A stretch of 64,000 nt of DNA from Acanthosepion pharaonis (Eukaryota; Mollusca; Cephalopoda; Sepiida; Sepiidae): positions 712,501 through 776,500 of the forward strand of contig CAHIKZ030003464.1 of the NCBI GenBank assembly GCA_903632075.3, in the 5' to 3' direction. Positions 11,048 to 21,789 of the stretch are shown here, in pieces. Positions within the stretch are counted from its first letter, which is position 1; each line of letters opens with the position of its first letter. The notes below the pieces were generated by a model, which ran no database searches, had not been told where the DNA came from, and worked only from the letters and a program-made list of their open reading frames with translations. The position numbers were made by a program, and so were the translations under genes.

Positions 11048-11132
<85 letters not shown>
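10951..11132. repeat. (CA)n, (TA)n and (GT)n compound microsatellite
   Basis: CA array 10951-10998, TA array about 11054-11114, GT to 11132. No gene is seen in 11133-11750. Confidence 0.9.
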
Positions 11133-11766
11133 AATATGTATTAAACTAATAAGAAAAGAACAGTAAGATTTATAATCCGGTGCACTTAGCAATCGATACA
11201 AACAGTAAAGCAAAATATTATAATTATTTTATTTTAAAAAATATGAATCCATCGCAACACAGAAAATTTCCATGTTTCAAAACTGAAACTAAATTTATTC
11301 ATTTAATTGTAAAAATTAAACTTAAAATCAATAGTCTCGCTCCATTGTCAAGCGATACTAGGAATAGCTTTCTAAGAAATTTACTTAATTTATAAGCGTA
11401 GACAATATTGATATTATGAGTTGTTCAAAGGAAATTCCATCTATTTTAATTTAGGGGTGGCTTGGTTTTAATTCCCCTAGACAGGTTATGTATCCAATAT
11501 ATGTTACTTACAAAGTCAGGTTAAGTTTAGGTGGGGGTGGGGATGCCTGCTAACAAACGTATACTTCCGTTATTCAGTGAGTCGTCTGGGTTTTAAATGA
11601 AAAAAAAAATGACATTTTTATTCATCCGCTTAATTCATATTTTTATACACAAAGATTTTCTAAAAGGTTCATTTAAATATGTGTACAATATATTTTTAAT
11701 ATTTAAATTTTATTAATTAAATTTTATTCTTACAGTTTTAAAGTACCATTCGACCTTCTACTAACT

Positions 11767-12023
11767 TGTGATTTTCCAAGCGTAGCTTAGATGTGGCACA
11801 AGGCCGAAAGTAGGGGGCATCCATTGAGGATCGAACTCACTATTCAGTCGTAATTGTTCTAGCCAGACAAGCTTGCTAACCATTACACCACCTCCAGTTG
11901 CCCTCTGAGTTTTTAAGCGTAGCCGAAAGTATGAGGCACTCAGTGAGAATCGAACTCACTATTCAGTCGTAATTGTTCTAGCAAGACAAGCTTTCTAACC
12001 ATTACACCACGTCGAGGTGCCCA
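11767..12023 (-). mobile_element. SINE dimer with shared target duplication
   Basis: Two minus-strand SINEs of the ggccttgtgcc-tail family lie head to tail (about 11767-11905 and 11906-12023). Both have a box A relic ('ggtgtaatggttagca' in one) and box B 'gagttcgat'. The pair, not each copy, is flanked by 'accttctactaact' (11753-11766) and 'accttctattaact' (12024-12037), 13 of 14 matching. This points to insertion as a dimer. Confidence 0.85.
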
Positions 12024-12286
12024 ACCTTCTATTAACTAATAGACTGTACGGTATTTTTACCAATAAAAATATTAGAATTTAAATTACTAGTTAAAGATCA
12101 AATATAAAAATGTATGTTACATCTCTTACATAAGCTCTCTAAGGAAATTAATACCGAACCAATAGTCATTCAGTAAAAGTTTTAAGAGCCACTCAAGTTT
12201 GAGGATTACTGAATGAGGTGAGCGATATGAATACAAGAAGAGGTAGAAAGAAGCGATTATTATGAAGATAAGAACAGATTGCGTGA

Positions 12287-12985
12287 TTAACACTTGACGT
12301 GACTGTACACCATTTCTTGCCTATTGGTCCCTCCCAAACCTGTGGCTGATTCTACACAATACTTCACTATGATAATTAAATCATCTGTGTGGCAGTGGAG
12401 TGATAAAACAGAAATCTTAGGCCCTCGCACGTTGAAAAACTGAATGTATCTGAAGTGTTTAGTATTTACTAATTTCACATTGTGAATTATTATGATGGAT
12501 TCAGTGTATAATTGATTCATCATTATTTTCAGTCCAATTCCTAATCATAGTCTCTGTTCTGGATAGGTTTATCTTGACTCTTTTTTTTTCAAGGAACATT
12601 TGGTAGATAGTGTTGAATTTCTGTTCAAGATCATTCTTATCCCAATGATGTATACCTATGACATCAGCATCATCATTAATACATTCGCCTTTGGGGATAA
12701 AGCAAGATCGTTATATTTATTAGAAGATTCGTTTAGGATGTGGTATAGAATTCTTAAATGATCTTTACCCATCTCTACACATCTGTGCTCCCAAATACGC
12801 ATGGCATAATCTAGGAAAAGATTAAATAGACTCGGTTGAGAAATATGAGGCAAACTGTATCTAATGTAACCAGACGGATTATAGAATAGTAACAGGAGTA
12901 GATAGGTTCGCCTATCACTCGGTTCACACTCCTCCCTTGTCTTTTGAACAGAAGTAGAAATTTATCCCCTGTTTCCTGTTTAGGA
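12287..12985 (-). mobile_element. Non-LTR reverse transcriptase palm fragment
   Basis: Minus-strand frames give 'LFNLFLDYAMRIWEH', 'LRILYHILNES', 'HHWDKNDLEQKFNT', 'VKINLSRTE' and 'NVKLVNTKHFRYI', in the order found around the palm and following motifs of LINE reverse transcriptase. The YADD box is decayed. It is nearly duplicated at 13340-13795. Confidence 0.75.
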
Positions 12986-13134
12986 TTGGGTTTTCGGGTC
13001 CTTCTAAAGTCTATTTCAGCTTTATACTCCTAACTCTTGTCCTTTCCTACACTAATATGAGTCCACGCCGTAAACCTCTACTTCGAGTGGCTCTTGTGAC
13101 TTGTATTGGGTGAACACTGCATTATTGGGTGAAA

Positions 13135-13330
13135 AAGAAAAGGCACCGGGAAGCTACTTAACGGCGGTGGGAAAGGAACTGAAGCCGAGATGCCAGGTCA
13201 GGACCGTTAACATTGCCGATTTTTCTTTGAATTTTATCAAGAGTTTCTAAATGTATAGCAAAAGCAACACTCCAGATGTGACAGTAATATTCAAAGCAAG
13301 GACGAATAGCAGACTTATAAATATGTCAGA
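13135..13330 (-). mobile_element. LINE tail fragment
   Basis: It matches, on the minus strand, the region of the 37376-37955 copy around 'aagccgagatgccagg' and 'caaggacgaatagcagac'. It separates the two palm fragments. Confidence 0.6.
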
Positions 13331-13339
13331 TAGAACAAT

Positions 13340-13795
13340 TCTTGGAACAATTGGTAGAGGATGAGAATTTTCTGTTCAAGTTCATTCTTGTTCCAATATC
13401 TATGCCATCGAGATAGGCAGCCCTCATCATCAGTACATTGGCCTCGGGAGGGAAAGCAGGATCGTTGTCTTCAATTCGTAGATTCGTTTAGGATGTGGTA
13501 TAGAATTCTTAAATGATTATTGCCCATCTCTATACATTTGTGCTTGTAAATATGCATGGCATAGTCTAGGAAAAGATTAAATAGACTTGGTCGAGAAATA
13601 TGAGGCAAACTGTATCTAATGTAACCAGATGGATTATAGAATACTAATAGGAGTAGATAGGTTCGCCTATCATCCGGTTCACACTCCACCCCGGTCTTTT
13701 GAACAGAAGTAGAAATTTATCCTTTGTTTCCTGTTTAGGATTGGGTTTCCGTTTCCTTCTAAAGTTTTTTATTTTCATTCTCATTAACATCGAGA
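13340..13795 (-). mobile_element. Non-LTR reverse transcriptase palm fragment, second copy
   Basis: It encodes 'LFNLFLDYAMHIYKHK' and 'MGNNHLRILYHILNEST', and parallels 12560-12985 over some 400 bp, including the same flank 'gttcgcctatca'. The two copies are a local duplication or two similar insertions. Broken by stops. Confidence 0.75.
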
Positions 13796-13907
13796 TTTTA
13801 GGTTAAATATTCGTACTTTTGATGAAGTTTGAAATGTTTCCGTATTGGGGTCCGCGACAGACATGTGTCTAATTCTAAACTGAAGAGAGAGTCCATCAAT
13901 ATCTATG

Positions 13908-14452
13908 TACAAGGTGCATTCCAGAAGTTTTGAGACTTTATCGGAATTGGCATTTATTAATTTCAAAGAAGCATAAAATTTTAACCCCCCTTTAAAGTAA
14001 CATCCTCTGACTCCTATGCACTTATTGTAGCGCTCCAGTCACTTCGTGAAGGCCTTATAAAAGCCGTCCAAAGTGAAGTTGTCCAGGAACCTTTTCAGAG
14101 CCTCCTTCATCTTCTCAGTGTCTTCAAAGCTGAAGGTTTTTTTTCAGCTTATGGGAAAACCCCAAAGCCACAGGGAGGTTGAAGGACAATTTTAATGCTC
14201 ATGTCTGTTAATGCAAAACTCTATTGCATAGCGAGCTTCCAAATTGTCTTCACGTCCCGACTGCATTCTGCAAACTAGTCTGTTGTGACAAGCAGTGCTT
14301 AGTCGAATTTCTTCAGCTGTTAGAGCAGTCTCCTTCAGTCTAGAATAACAAGAGTTGGTAGGTTACCTTATTAGACGTATCGTAATGATATACTAAAATT
14401 ACTATAATCTAGGACAGTTATAACTGCCTATCTTAAAAAAGCCTGGAATGCA

Positions 14453-14457
<5 letters not shown>
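13908..14457 (-). mobile_element. Mariner-like deletion derivative with TIRs
   Basis: The left end 'caaggtgcattccagaagt' and the right end (minus) 'gatgtgcattccaggcttt' form inverted repeats next to TA. Inside, the minus strand gives 'LDGFYKAFTK', 'LERYNKCIGVRGCYF', a mariner transposase C-terminus. About 550 bp, so most of the gene is deleted and non-functional. (TA)n follows. Confidence 0.75.

Positions 14458-14508
<51 letters not shown>
14458..14508. repeat. (TA)n microsatellite
   Basis: About 25 TA units, adjoining the mariner end. Confidence 0.95.
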
Positions 14509-14510
<2 letters not shown>

Positions 14511-14559
14511 TAACCTTGTAAGCACCTCTGTTGATTATAGAAGCAAAGCTTCACCATGG

Positions 14560-15030
14560 AAGTGGATGGCGTTGTGGTTTCCTTCGGGGTGCGGTTGTTG
14601 AATGGTAGATATACGTCTAGTTTACTCTCTCTTTATGTACCGCGTCCTTTCAAGACGTAGGCGATCGTGGCTCTCCACAATTTCCTGTCCTTGTGGCTCT
14701 TAATATATTTTATCATTTTGTTATTTCTACTAAACTCTATTCCCACATCCATTTACTCAAGCTCATTAAGTAAGTTATGCATTGTTTTTCTACGTCCTTC
14801 TTTCTCTCTATCTGTCTTGTGAGTATCACATTTTCCAAGCCTTCCTTCTACATTTTCTCCAAATCTTTGTCGTTACGCACATGTTTGGTCCATGGTATCC
14901 TCAGTATTGTTCTGTAGAACCACATCTCTGATGCTTCAAGTTTTCTATCCATCTTTCACTGTCATACGGCAGGACAGATATCACGTAGCAGCTTAGTACA
15001 CTTTTCTAGCGAAATTTTCTTATTTCTTAG
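14560..15030 (-). mobile_element. Endonuclease-reverse transcriptase C-terminal fragment
   Basis: The minus strand is related to the better copy at 61255-61705. The region of 'gtagaaccacatctctgatg' corresponds to 'EMWFYRR', and 14640-14720 to the 'WRAMIANA' end. Many stops. Confidence 0.6.
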
Positions 15031-15119
15031 TGTTATAGTGGAACACAACTATTCTATAAATAATAGACTCTCCCACCTATAATAAGTAAGAGTAACGAGT
15101 CAGTCAGTGAGTCAGTCGA

Positions 15120-15345
15120 TGTCGGACGACCGGCTGAACGGTTGAACTCTCTGCCTTCGGGCGAGGAGGAACCCGAACGAGGCTACGCCGAAGGGCGGAG
15201 TCTCGTTCGGGGAGGTAAACCGACCCTGAACCCGTTTATACGGGTTCAAAGGGTATATTTTTGGCCGAGCCTACGGGCTCGGAGATCCCACGTTAAACCG
15301 GCCTGAAACCCTCGTGGTGGGGTCACTAAATACTAGTCGATGCTG
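15120..15345 (+). repeat. GC-rich multi-hairpin module
   Basis: An unusual GC-rich island with stacked perfect hairpins: CCGAACGAG paired with CTCGTTCGG around an inner GGC stem, ACCCGT-ttat-ACGGGT, and CCGAGCC-tacg-GGCTCGG. The reverse complement recurs inside the LTR-like element at 27840-28050. Not a tRNA or a known RNA that I recognise. No ORF. Confidence 0.75.
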
Positions 15346-15931
15346 GACGACAGTTAGTCGAACACTAAAGTATCAGCGACCACCACTAGATTTCTCTGCG
15401 TCATTACCTATTATATCAAGTTCCTAACGTTTTGTACGTCGAACCTATTTTAGGACCGACTTAGTACAAATACAAGCCTCCACTGCGAAATCACTCCACA
15501 ACACTTAGTAATCTGCTTAACTTTTGGAATATTTTCTTGGTTGTCCCAATACGCCTTCCTTCGAATTTAAGTGTCATTCTTTCCGTCTTCTGTTAAAAAC
15601 TTCCCAGATATTTAAATTTTAGCACTTGTTTGATGTTGGTACGTCCGATTTGCAATTACACTATAGTCAAAAGAGTAGAGGGTAGATACATATCCAGGTT
15701 AAACGAAAGTGAGGATAGACAGACATGCAGTTTGTGGCTGATTTTGCAAGTATCCATTCTATATATGGCCTATTTTTGTTGAATGGGTCAGTTTGCCCCT
15801 CTGCAAGAGAATGGTGTCTCTGCATTCTAAATCTCACTGCAAGAGAAATATATGAAGTAGATTTCCTAGTTGAAGTGAAATGGTTAGCAAGTTCCTTCTG
15901 GAGTTCCTTCTGATCGTTACTGGCAGCCACA
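15346..15931. other. No gene seen
   Basis: Mixed sequence; overlapping short ORFs on opposite strands near 15667-15930 show no recognisable domain. Confidence 0.5.
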
Positions 15932-16735
15932 TGTGACCTAGTCAGTTAGTTATGTGCTATGCTTAGGCGATCTTTCGATACATGACTGACGAAGCAGATT
16001 TTTTTTTTCTCGCCGTAGTTTGCCATTTCTTTCTGCGCTAGACCAGTTGCTATCCAAGTCTATAGAACCCGGTCTGTCCTGCTATTTACCCGTAGCTGGG
16101 GAGAGAAGAAGAGGATTCATACCTTTCCCAATGGTATTAGCACGTAAGTGAATGTAATAGATTCGACTAGAAAGTCAGTCAGTTATGTGCCATGCGTGAT
16201 AAACGCTTAGGCGATCATGTATCTTTCGATACATGACTGACGAGGCAGATTTTTCCCGCAGTAGTATTTTTTCTGCGGCAGACCAGTTGCCATCCAAGGC
16301 TATAGAACCCGGCCTGTCCTGCTATTTACTCATAGCTGGTGTGGGGGGGGGGAGAATAGGATTGATAACTTTCTCAATGGTATTTGCACGTAAGTGAATG
16401 TAATGGATTCGACTAGAAAGTCAGTCATTCAGTTATGTACCATGCGTGATACAGGCTTAGGAGATCATGTATCTTTCGATACATGACTGACGAGGCAGAT
16501 TTTTTTCCCGCAGTAGGTTGCCATTTCTTTCTGCGGAAGGCCAAGGTTCATATCCAGGGCTATATAACCAAGTCTGTCCTGCTATTTACCCATAGCTAGA
16601 GGGGAGAGAAGAAGAGAATTCATATCTTTCCTAAGAGTATTATCACGTAAGTGAATCTAATAGATTCAACTGGAATTCGAACTTGGCTCAATCCAAACCG
16701 CTATCCATTGCTTCACTGTACCAAACTTATCTCTA
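15932..16735 (-). mobile_element. SINE trimer (cttaggcgatc family)
   Basis: Three units of about 245-310 bp share 'cgatacatgactgacga', 'gcagaccagttgcc', 'gtcctgctatttac' and 'attagcacgtaagtgaatg'. Only the last unit (to 16735) keeps the tRNA-like head ('gaattcgaacttgg' on plus is box B reversed). Units one and two join through 'cgactagaaagtcagtc', the same junction seen at 39570. A 7-bp hairpin ATGTATC-tttc-GATACAT is kept in units two and three. Confidence 0.8.
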
Positions 16736-16739
16736 TTTA

Positions 16740-17460
16740 GTATCTATGAATATAAATAGAGACACGGTTGAAATTATGAGAACGGATTCAATTTATTTAT
16801 AACGTCTTTACGCCAGGCTAGAAGAGGGCCGTTCAATCATGTGACTTGGCCTCGCCTGACGCCAGATGCTAGACACCGCGATCGTTCATTGCGGAAAAAG
16901 AACTTGTAATCAGAGACTTTCGAGACCAAGGAGCGAAGTGATTGATCTTGAAACCGTCAATTATTGATCAGAAAGCATAGTCGATCATTTACCAAATCGA
17001 AGCGGATCGGATGACGGTTTTTAGGAAGATGAAAAGAAAAAGGGAAAAAAAATCAGCTATACTTTGTATGAATGAAGAAAGCTCTTGGTTATTGGTAAGA
17101 ATTCTTCGTTAATCCCCCCCCCCCAAAAAAAAATTAAATTAAAAAGATAATAGATGCCAGCTCATTTACAAGCCAGTTTTATGACGTAGCACAGTGGTTA
17201 AGATCGCTTCCTACTGTAACGACTTTCATCCACGTTGGCTGCCGTGATAGTGTATCAGAATGGTAATCGAAATATTATCTGTTTCCTTATAAGGAAACAT
17301 TCTGCATTTTCGGACTAATGCTTTCTGCTGATATGAAGTGAATCAATAACCAGGCATGTTGATAGGAAAACTGGTCCACTGTGTCGGGTAAGACAATTTT
17401 TCTCGTCAGAATCTATCTTACATATTTATTCGTCCTTCAGTATCTGTCTATATTTCTGAC
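16740..17460. other. No gene; isolated box A and a palindrome
   Basis: 'tagcacagtggttaagatcg' at about 17186 is a good box A but no box B follows. The perfect 18-bp palindrome GTTTCCTTATAAGGAAAC at about 17281 is the dyad of the 55375-56300 tandem repeat. Otherwise nothing recognisable. Confidence 0.5.
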
Positions 17461-17463
17461 ATG

Positions 17464-17521
17464 AAGTATTATGTACATTATTTACATTATTCGGACTGTT
17501 GTCCTCATCTTTGTTGCCATT
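17464..17521 (-). mobile_element. SINE 3' end fragment
   Basis: 'ttatttacattattcgg' and 'gtcctcatctttgttgcca' are the reverse of the 3' end of the SINE at 17785-18036. Confidence 0.65.
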
Positions 17522-17784
17522 GGAAAATTCGTAAACTTAAGGAATCAGCGCATATGCCAGGACACAAAAATCTCATGAGCCTACCAAGCATAGAAATGAA
17601 TACAATATGGGAACCAGTAATAAGGAGTGTCAGAGGAAAGCAATAATAACAACAAAAGTTGCAATATGAGCTCTGGTAAAAACATGCAATAATAACAGCC
17701 AAAAAATTGCAATATGAGCACTGGTAAAAATGGTTGCTGAAGACATTAAGCTTATAATACCCAGAAATTCATACACAGATGTCC

Positions 17785-18036
17785 TCAAGGACACTGTGGA
17801 TAAAGGCGTTGGTTAGATCCAGTGACAGGACCCAAAGAGAGTGAGTTCAATATCCGGTTAAGGCAGTGGAGAACTTTCATAGGGAAAATCAACAGGAGAT
17901 AACTGACATCCATAGAACAGTCTACCCCAGTGAGCGAAATAAAGTTCGGCATTCCAACTACCCGGTACAACGGCCGAAACGTTGTAATAAATATGGCGAC
18001 AAAGATGAAGACAATAGTCCGAATAATGTAAATAAT
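17785..18036 (+). mobile_element. tRNA-derived SINE with hammerhead-like 3' part
   Basis: The box A region 'gtggataaaggcgttgg' and box B 'gagttcaatatccgg' are followed by 'ctaccccagtgagcgaaat', 'ggccgaaacgttgtaat' and 'acaaagatgaagacaatag'. The longer copy is at 26345-26645 (minus). The GAAAC follows a GGC-type stem strand but the CTGANGA box is lost here. Confidence 0.75.
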
Positions 18037-18405
18037 GTTATTCGTCCTTGCTTTGAATATTACTGCCGCATCTGGTCTGGTGCTCTTGCTATATATTTAA
18101 AGATCTTTGACAAAATCCCAAAAAGAATCTGCAATGTTATTGATTCTGACCTGGTATCAATGCTTCAGCCACTTTCCCGACGATGTAACGTAGCTTCCCT
18201 TTGCCTTTTTAATAAATATTTCCATGATAATTGTTCTGGTGAACTTTCTTCTATGTTACCTCGACCTCATGAGTTCAAGCATACTACTAGATTGGCGGTT
18301 AGGTCTCATCATTTTAAGGTTGAAATGGCAAGATGTAACCGTGAGTTCTATGATAACAGTTTCTTCCGTCGCACTTCTCATTTGTGGAACTCTCTTCCGG
18401 CTTAA
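18037..18405 (+). pseudogene. LINE ORF2 C-terminal segment
   Basis: The open frame reads 'CFEYYCRIWSGA', 'ICNVIDSDL', 'ASLCLFNKYFHDNCSGEL', 'RTSHLWNSLPA', the conserved tail of a jockey/CR1-like non-LTR retrotransposon ORF2, of which only about 120 residues remain. The frame is continuous with the upstream SINE, making a chimeric 179-codon ORF (17866-18405). It is 5'-truncated as usual for LINEs. Confidence 0.8.
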
Positions 18406-18587
18406 CATTTTTTTCAAGTATAAAAATATATAAATCTACTTGTACTTAGATGTATATATTTTATACTTGAAAATTTAATTATATAACTTGAAGTAGACAA
18501 AAATTTTGTTAAAATTTTATTTAACATTGTCAAACACTGTTTTTTTTTCTTTTTCTTTTCTTAAATGGCGCTCTTCGCTTAACAGTT

Positions 18588-18620
18588 AATAATAATAATA
18601 ATAATAATTATTATTATTAT
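18588..18620. repeat. (AAT)n/(ATT)n palindromic tract
   Basis: AAT repeats turn into ATT repeats, giving an inverted trinucleotide tract. Confidence 0.9.
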
Positions 18621-18621
18621 A

Positions 18622-18960
18622 CAGGGTTAAAAGCGGAAACTGAATGTTTTATTCTTGCTGCAAAGGACCAATGCTTGCTAACTAGAAATTACCAAGCACA
18701 CATACTGAATAGTTGTGTTGACCCCAAATGCAGATTTTGTGATAAATATCCAGAAAACAATTGATTATCTTGTATTAGGTTGCACGGTATTGTCACACAC
18801 TTAATATAAAATACGGCACGACAGAGTGGGCCAATATATACATTAGAAAATCTACAACACTTACTGGGAGGTAACTGCAAGAAATTGGTATGAACACCAC
18901 ACAGAACCGGTTACAAATTATGCGTTTTCTTTATGGTCATGTGAACTACTTAATTCAATA
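18622..18960 (+). mobile_element. Non-LTR reverse transcriptase C-terminal fragment, zinc-knuckle type
   Basis: Across frames: 'LKAETECFILAAKDQ', 'LLTRNYQAHIL', 'DPKCRFCDKYPEN', 'NWYEHHTEPVTN'. The CRFC start of a CCHC zinc knuckle is intact; the remainder is frameshifted. Same family as 20160-20650. Confidence 0.75.
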
Positions 18961-19389
18961 ATAGAATCGTCCGTGTTTGTTCACTGGCGATCTATGTTCA
19001 AACTACAGTGTCGGCAGTGACATTTTATTTTTACAAAACAGAAACTTCTCTTGTTGTCTGGCATTAATGCTTTACTGAAATTATTATCCAACACAATATA
19101 TGTGTATAAGATCAAAGATAAAAGAAATAAATAATCTATTTTATATGGATAACTTGAAATTATATGCAAGAAATGACGATGAATTGGAAGAGCATTTTAG
19201 AAATTATGAAAGGTTTCAGTGATGATATATGCATGTAATTTGGGCGCGATAAATTGGCAAAGGCCACCTTCAAGCGAGGAAAGCTTATTGCAACGAGAAT
19301 ATAGTTCTTGATGTAATTACCTGTAATTAAGGAACTCGGCCAGGAAGCTACTTGAATTGAAGCTAAGAGAATGAAGACAATGGAACACA

Positions 19390-19975
19390 GCATTCGAAGA
19401 TGATTGGTTTGGTTTGGTTTGGTTTGGTTTGGTTTGGTTTGGCTTGGCTTGGTTTGGTTTGGTTTGGTCTGGCTTGGTTTGGTTTGGTTTGGTCTGGCCT
19501 GGTTTGGTTTACGGTATATCAACCTTAATGGGTTATTTAATGTCGACAAAGTTTTTATTGCTGGTAATGTGTTTTTCTTCAAAAATCTATTTCCGGGAAT
19601 ATTTTCCCTTGAAGAAATCTATAGCTGGTCAATTTTTTTTCAAAGAATGTATAGCTGTTTGTATTGCTGGTATTTCTTTTAAAGTATTGCTGATAATAAT
19701 TTTTCCTTCCAAAATTATTGCTGGTAATAATTTTTTTTATTACAAAGTATTTCTTTAAAACCTATTTTTACACAAGTTTGGGTGTTAACTATTTGCCCAT
19801 AGCTGGGACCCTAACAGGTGCTACCACCCCGGGTCAGGGTGGACCTGGAAATACCAGTAATTAAGAGGTAGTTCTACGCTCCTCAAAACCTCTTGATCAG
19901 AGGCCTTGCTGTTGGACGTAGTTTATCGTCTTACCCAGGACGCGGATGTAGTTTATCATCATACCCAGGACAAAG
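19390..19975 (+). repeat. Dispersed repeat with (GGTTT)n leader
   Basis: A GGTTT/GGCTT array (19404-19510) leads into 'ggtatatcaacct', 'gggttatttaatg', several degenerate 'ttgctggtaat' units and the 'gctgggaccctaac' block. The tryptophan/phenylalanine-rich ORFs are translations of the array. 18961-19389 has no recognised feature. Confidence 0.75.
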
Positions 19976-20159
19976 CATTCAAAGATGAAAGACCAGAGTC
20001 AAAAAGGAGTGCATCAGGCGAGTACGAGTAATAATGAAAATATAATTAATTCGAAAAATATAATAGCGGCCATTTGCATTCTTGCGACCCCAGTTGGAAC
20101 TTATGTCTTCAGCATAATAAAGTGAAACTGAAAAGGACTCAAAACAACTGATGCAAAAA

Positions 20160-20650
20160 TTCGCATGCAGTAAAATGCGGCACCCTAAGGCAAATGTTGA
20201 TTGTATCTACCAAGGAGCAGGAGGAGGGGTAAAAGCATGATCCAACAGGAATTGTCTTATAAAATTCCAACAATGGGACTTTAATGAGTATCTTGCAGCA
20301 ATACAAGATTGGATGTTACAACACGTAATGGAGCATGAAAAAAGTAAATAAGCTTTATTCTGTATCAAAAGAAGTCTGTAAATATGCAAGAGAATTTCAG
20401 TTAAATCTTGAAAATAACGAAGTTGAGAAAACGGTCAGAAAATCAGCCAGAAAACTGAAACAGGAAGATAAAAGCAAACTTAAAAAGCTAAGCTAAAAGC
20501 TGGAGAAGCCTCTATGTAGCCAGTTCCTTCTCCGAACCAAAAATCCTAATGTAGGTCTGTTCGCAACCCACTAGCGGCTAAGGAGTTCAGAACTGAAGGT
20601 TAAGACTGGAGGGTTTATTCTTGCTGAACAAACCAGAGCCTGCTTATACG
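20160..20650 (+). mobile_element. Non-LTR reverse transcriptase C-terminal fragment
   Basis: Broken frames give 'KKVNKLYSVSKEVCKYA', 'VRKSARKLKQ', 'RLRSSELKVKTGGFILA', collinear with the segment just upstream of the zinc knuckle in the 18622 family. Stops are frequent. Confidence 0.7.
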
Positions 20651-20679
20651 CAGCTACCAAGCTAATATATTGTATAATA

Positions 20680-20950
20680 GTACCGTATTTTCCGGCCTAC
20701 TTTTTTTCATAAAAAATACCCTGAAAAATACGTGTGCGTCTTCCATGACGAATGTAAGGCAACATCCAAGTTCAAGTAAACTTGGACGGTCGCCTAATTG
20801 GCTAATAATAGTACCGTATTTTCCGGTTTACAAGACACACATTTTTTCCCTAAAAAATACCTTGAAAAATACGTGTGTGTCTTCCATGACGAATGTAAGG
20901 CAACGTCCAGGCTCAAGTAAACATAGACGGTCACCTAATTGGCTTGACTG
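20680..20950. repeat. Tandem pair of accgtattttccgg MITE-like units
   Basis: Two units about 131 bp apart start with 'taccgtattttccgg', contain 'aaaaataccctgaaaaatac' or a variant, and end 'cctaattggct'. Internal inverted pairing (ccgtatttt with aaaaatacg) suggests a small hairpin transposon. Confidence 0.65.
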
Positions 20951-21607
20951 ATAGGAATGTGGATTTGTATGTTAAGTCATTACACTATAATACTATCTAT
21001 CTAATTCAGCCTTTTATATAATGTAACCTCAGTACTTAGCTGTTACAAGGATTTTCAAGACTATAAACCTTCCTGGAGCCGAGCCACAAGCTTAAACATG
21101 CTCTGATTACTAGCAGCCCCGGAAGCCTTTCTGCTCTTGACTAATATGTCATTGCCATACAAACAAAATCGTATGAGTGATTAATGTAAACAATACATGG
21201 CACCAGTATGTGTGGCACGTATGGTAAATGTATTGTTGTATGAGAATGACTTTTTTTCTTAGAAATTTCTTTTCATTATTAGGGTGCGTCTCAAAATGTA
21301 GGGTCTGTTTATGAACACAGATCGAACAATACAAACAAATCGCTCAGACATTATTATCATAGACAGAAAAAATGTTTGCACACTGATTGACATGCGCGTA
21401 TCAAGTGACAAAAAACATCTCTGCGCAGCAAATAAAAATACTTGAAAATGGAATAGAAAAAATGTGGCTCTTAAAAACTAAAACTGTTCCTGTTGTGGTT
21501 GGAGCTTTGGGTCTTATAAAGAAAGGAACTCAAGAGTAAATCAACAAAATTCCTGGCGCACCATCTCGCCAGCAATTCCGCAAAATATTTCTAACAAGCA
21601 CAGCCTA
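20951..21607. other. No gene seen
   Basis: Moderately AT-rich; no convincing ORF or repeat. Confidence 0.5.
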
Positions 21608-21626
21608 TATCCTACGAAGATCTCTG

Positions 21627-21761
21627 GTCATCTCGAGGCGGGGTAATGGTTAACAAACTTGTTTCGCTAGAACAATTGCGACTGAGTAGTGAGTTCGATC
21701 CTCACTGGGTGCCCCCTACTTTCGGCCTTGTGACACATATAATCTACGTTTGGAAAATCAC
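21627..21761 (+). mobile_element. tRNA-derived SINE with perfect 19-bp target duplication
   Basis: The box-A-like 'ggggtaatggttaaca', box B 'gagttcgatcctcact' and tail 'ggccttgtgacacat' identify it. It is flanked by identical TATCCTACGAAGATCTCTG at 21608-21626 and 21762-21780. The perfect duplication suggests a relatively young insertion by LINE-type machinery. Confidence 0.93.
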
Positions 21762-21789
21762 TATCCTACGAAGATCTCTGTTGTCTTTT

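Noticed and set aside
16230..16260. CTGACGA in the cttaggcgatc SINE as a hammerhead box
   Set aside because: It fits CTGANGA, but no GAAA core box or closing helix follows on the same strand in any copy.
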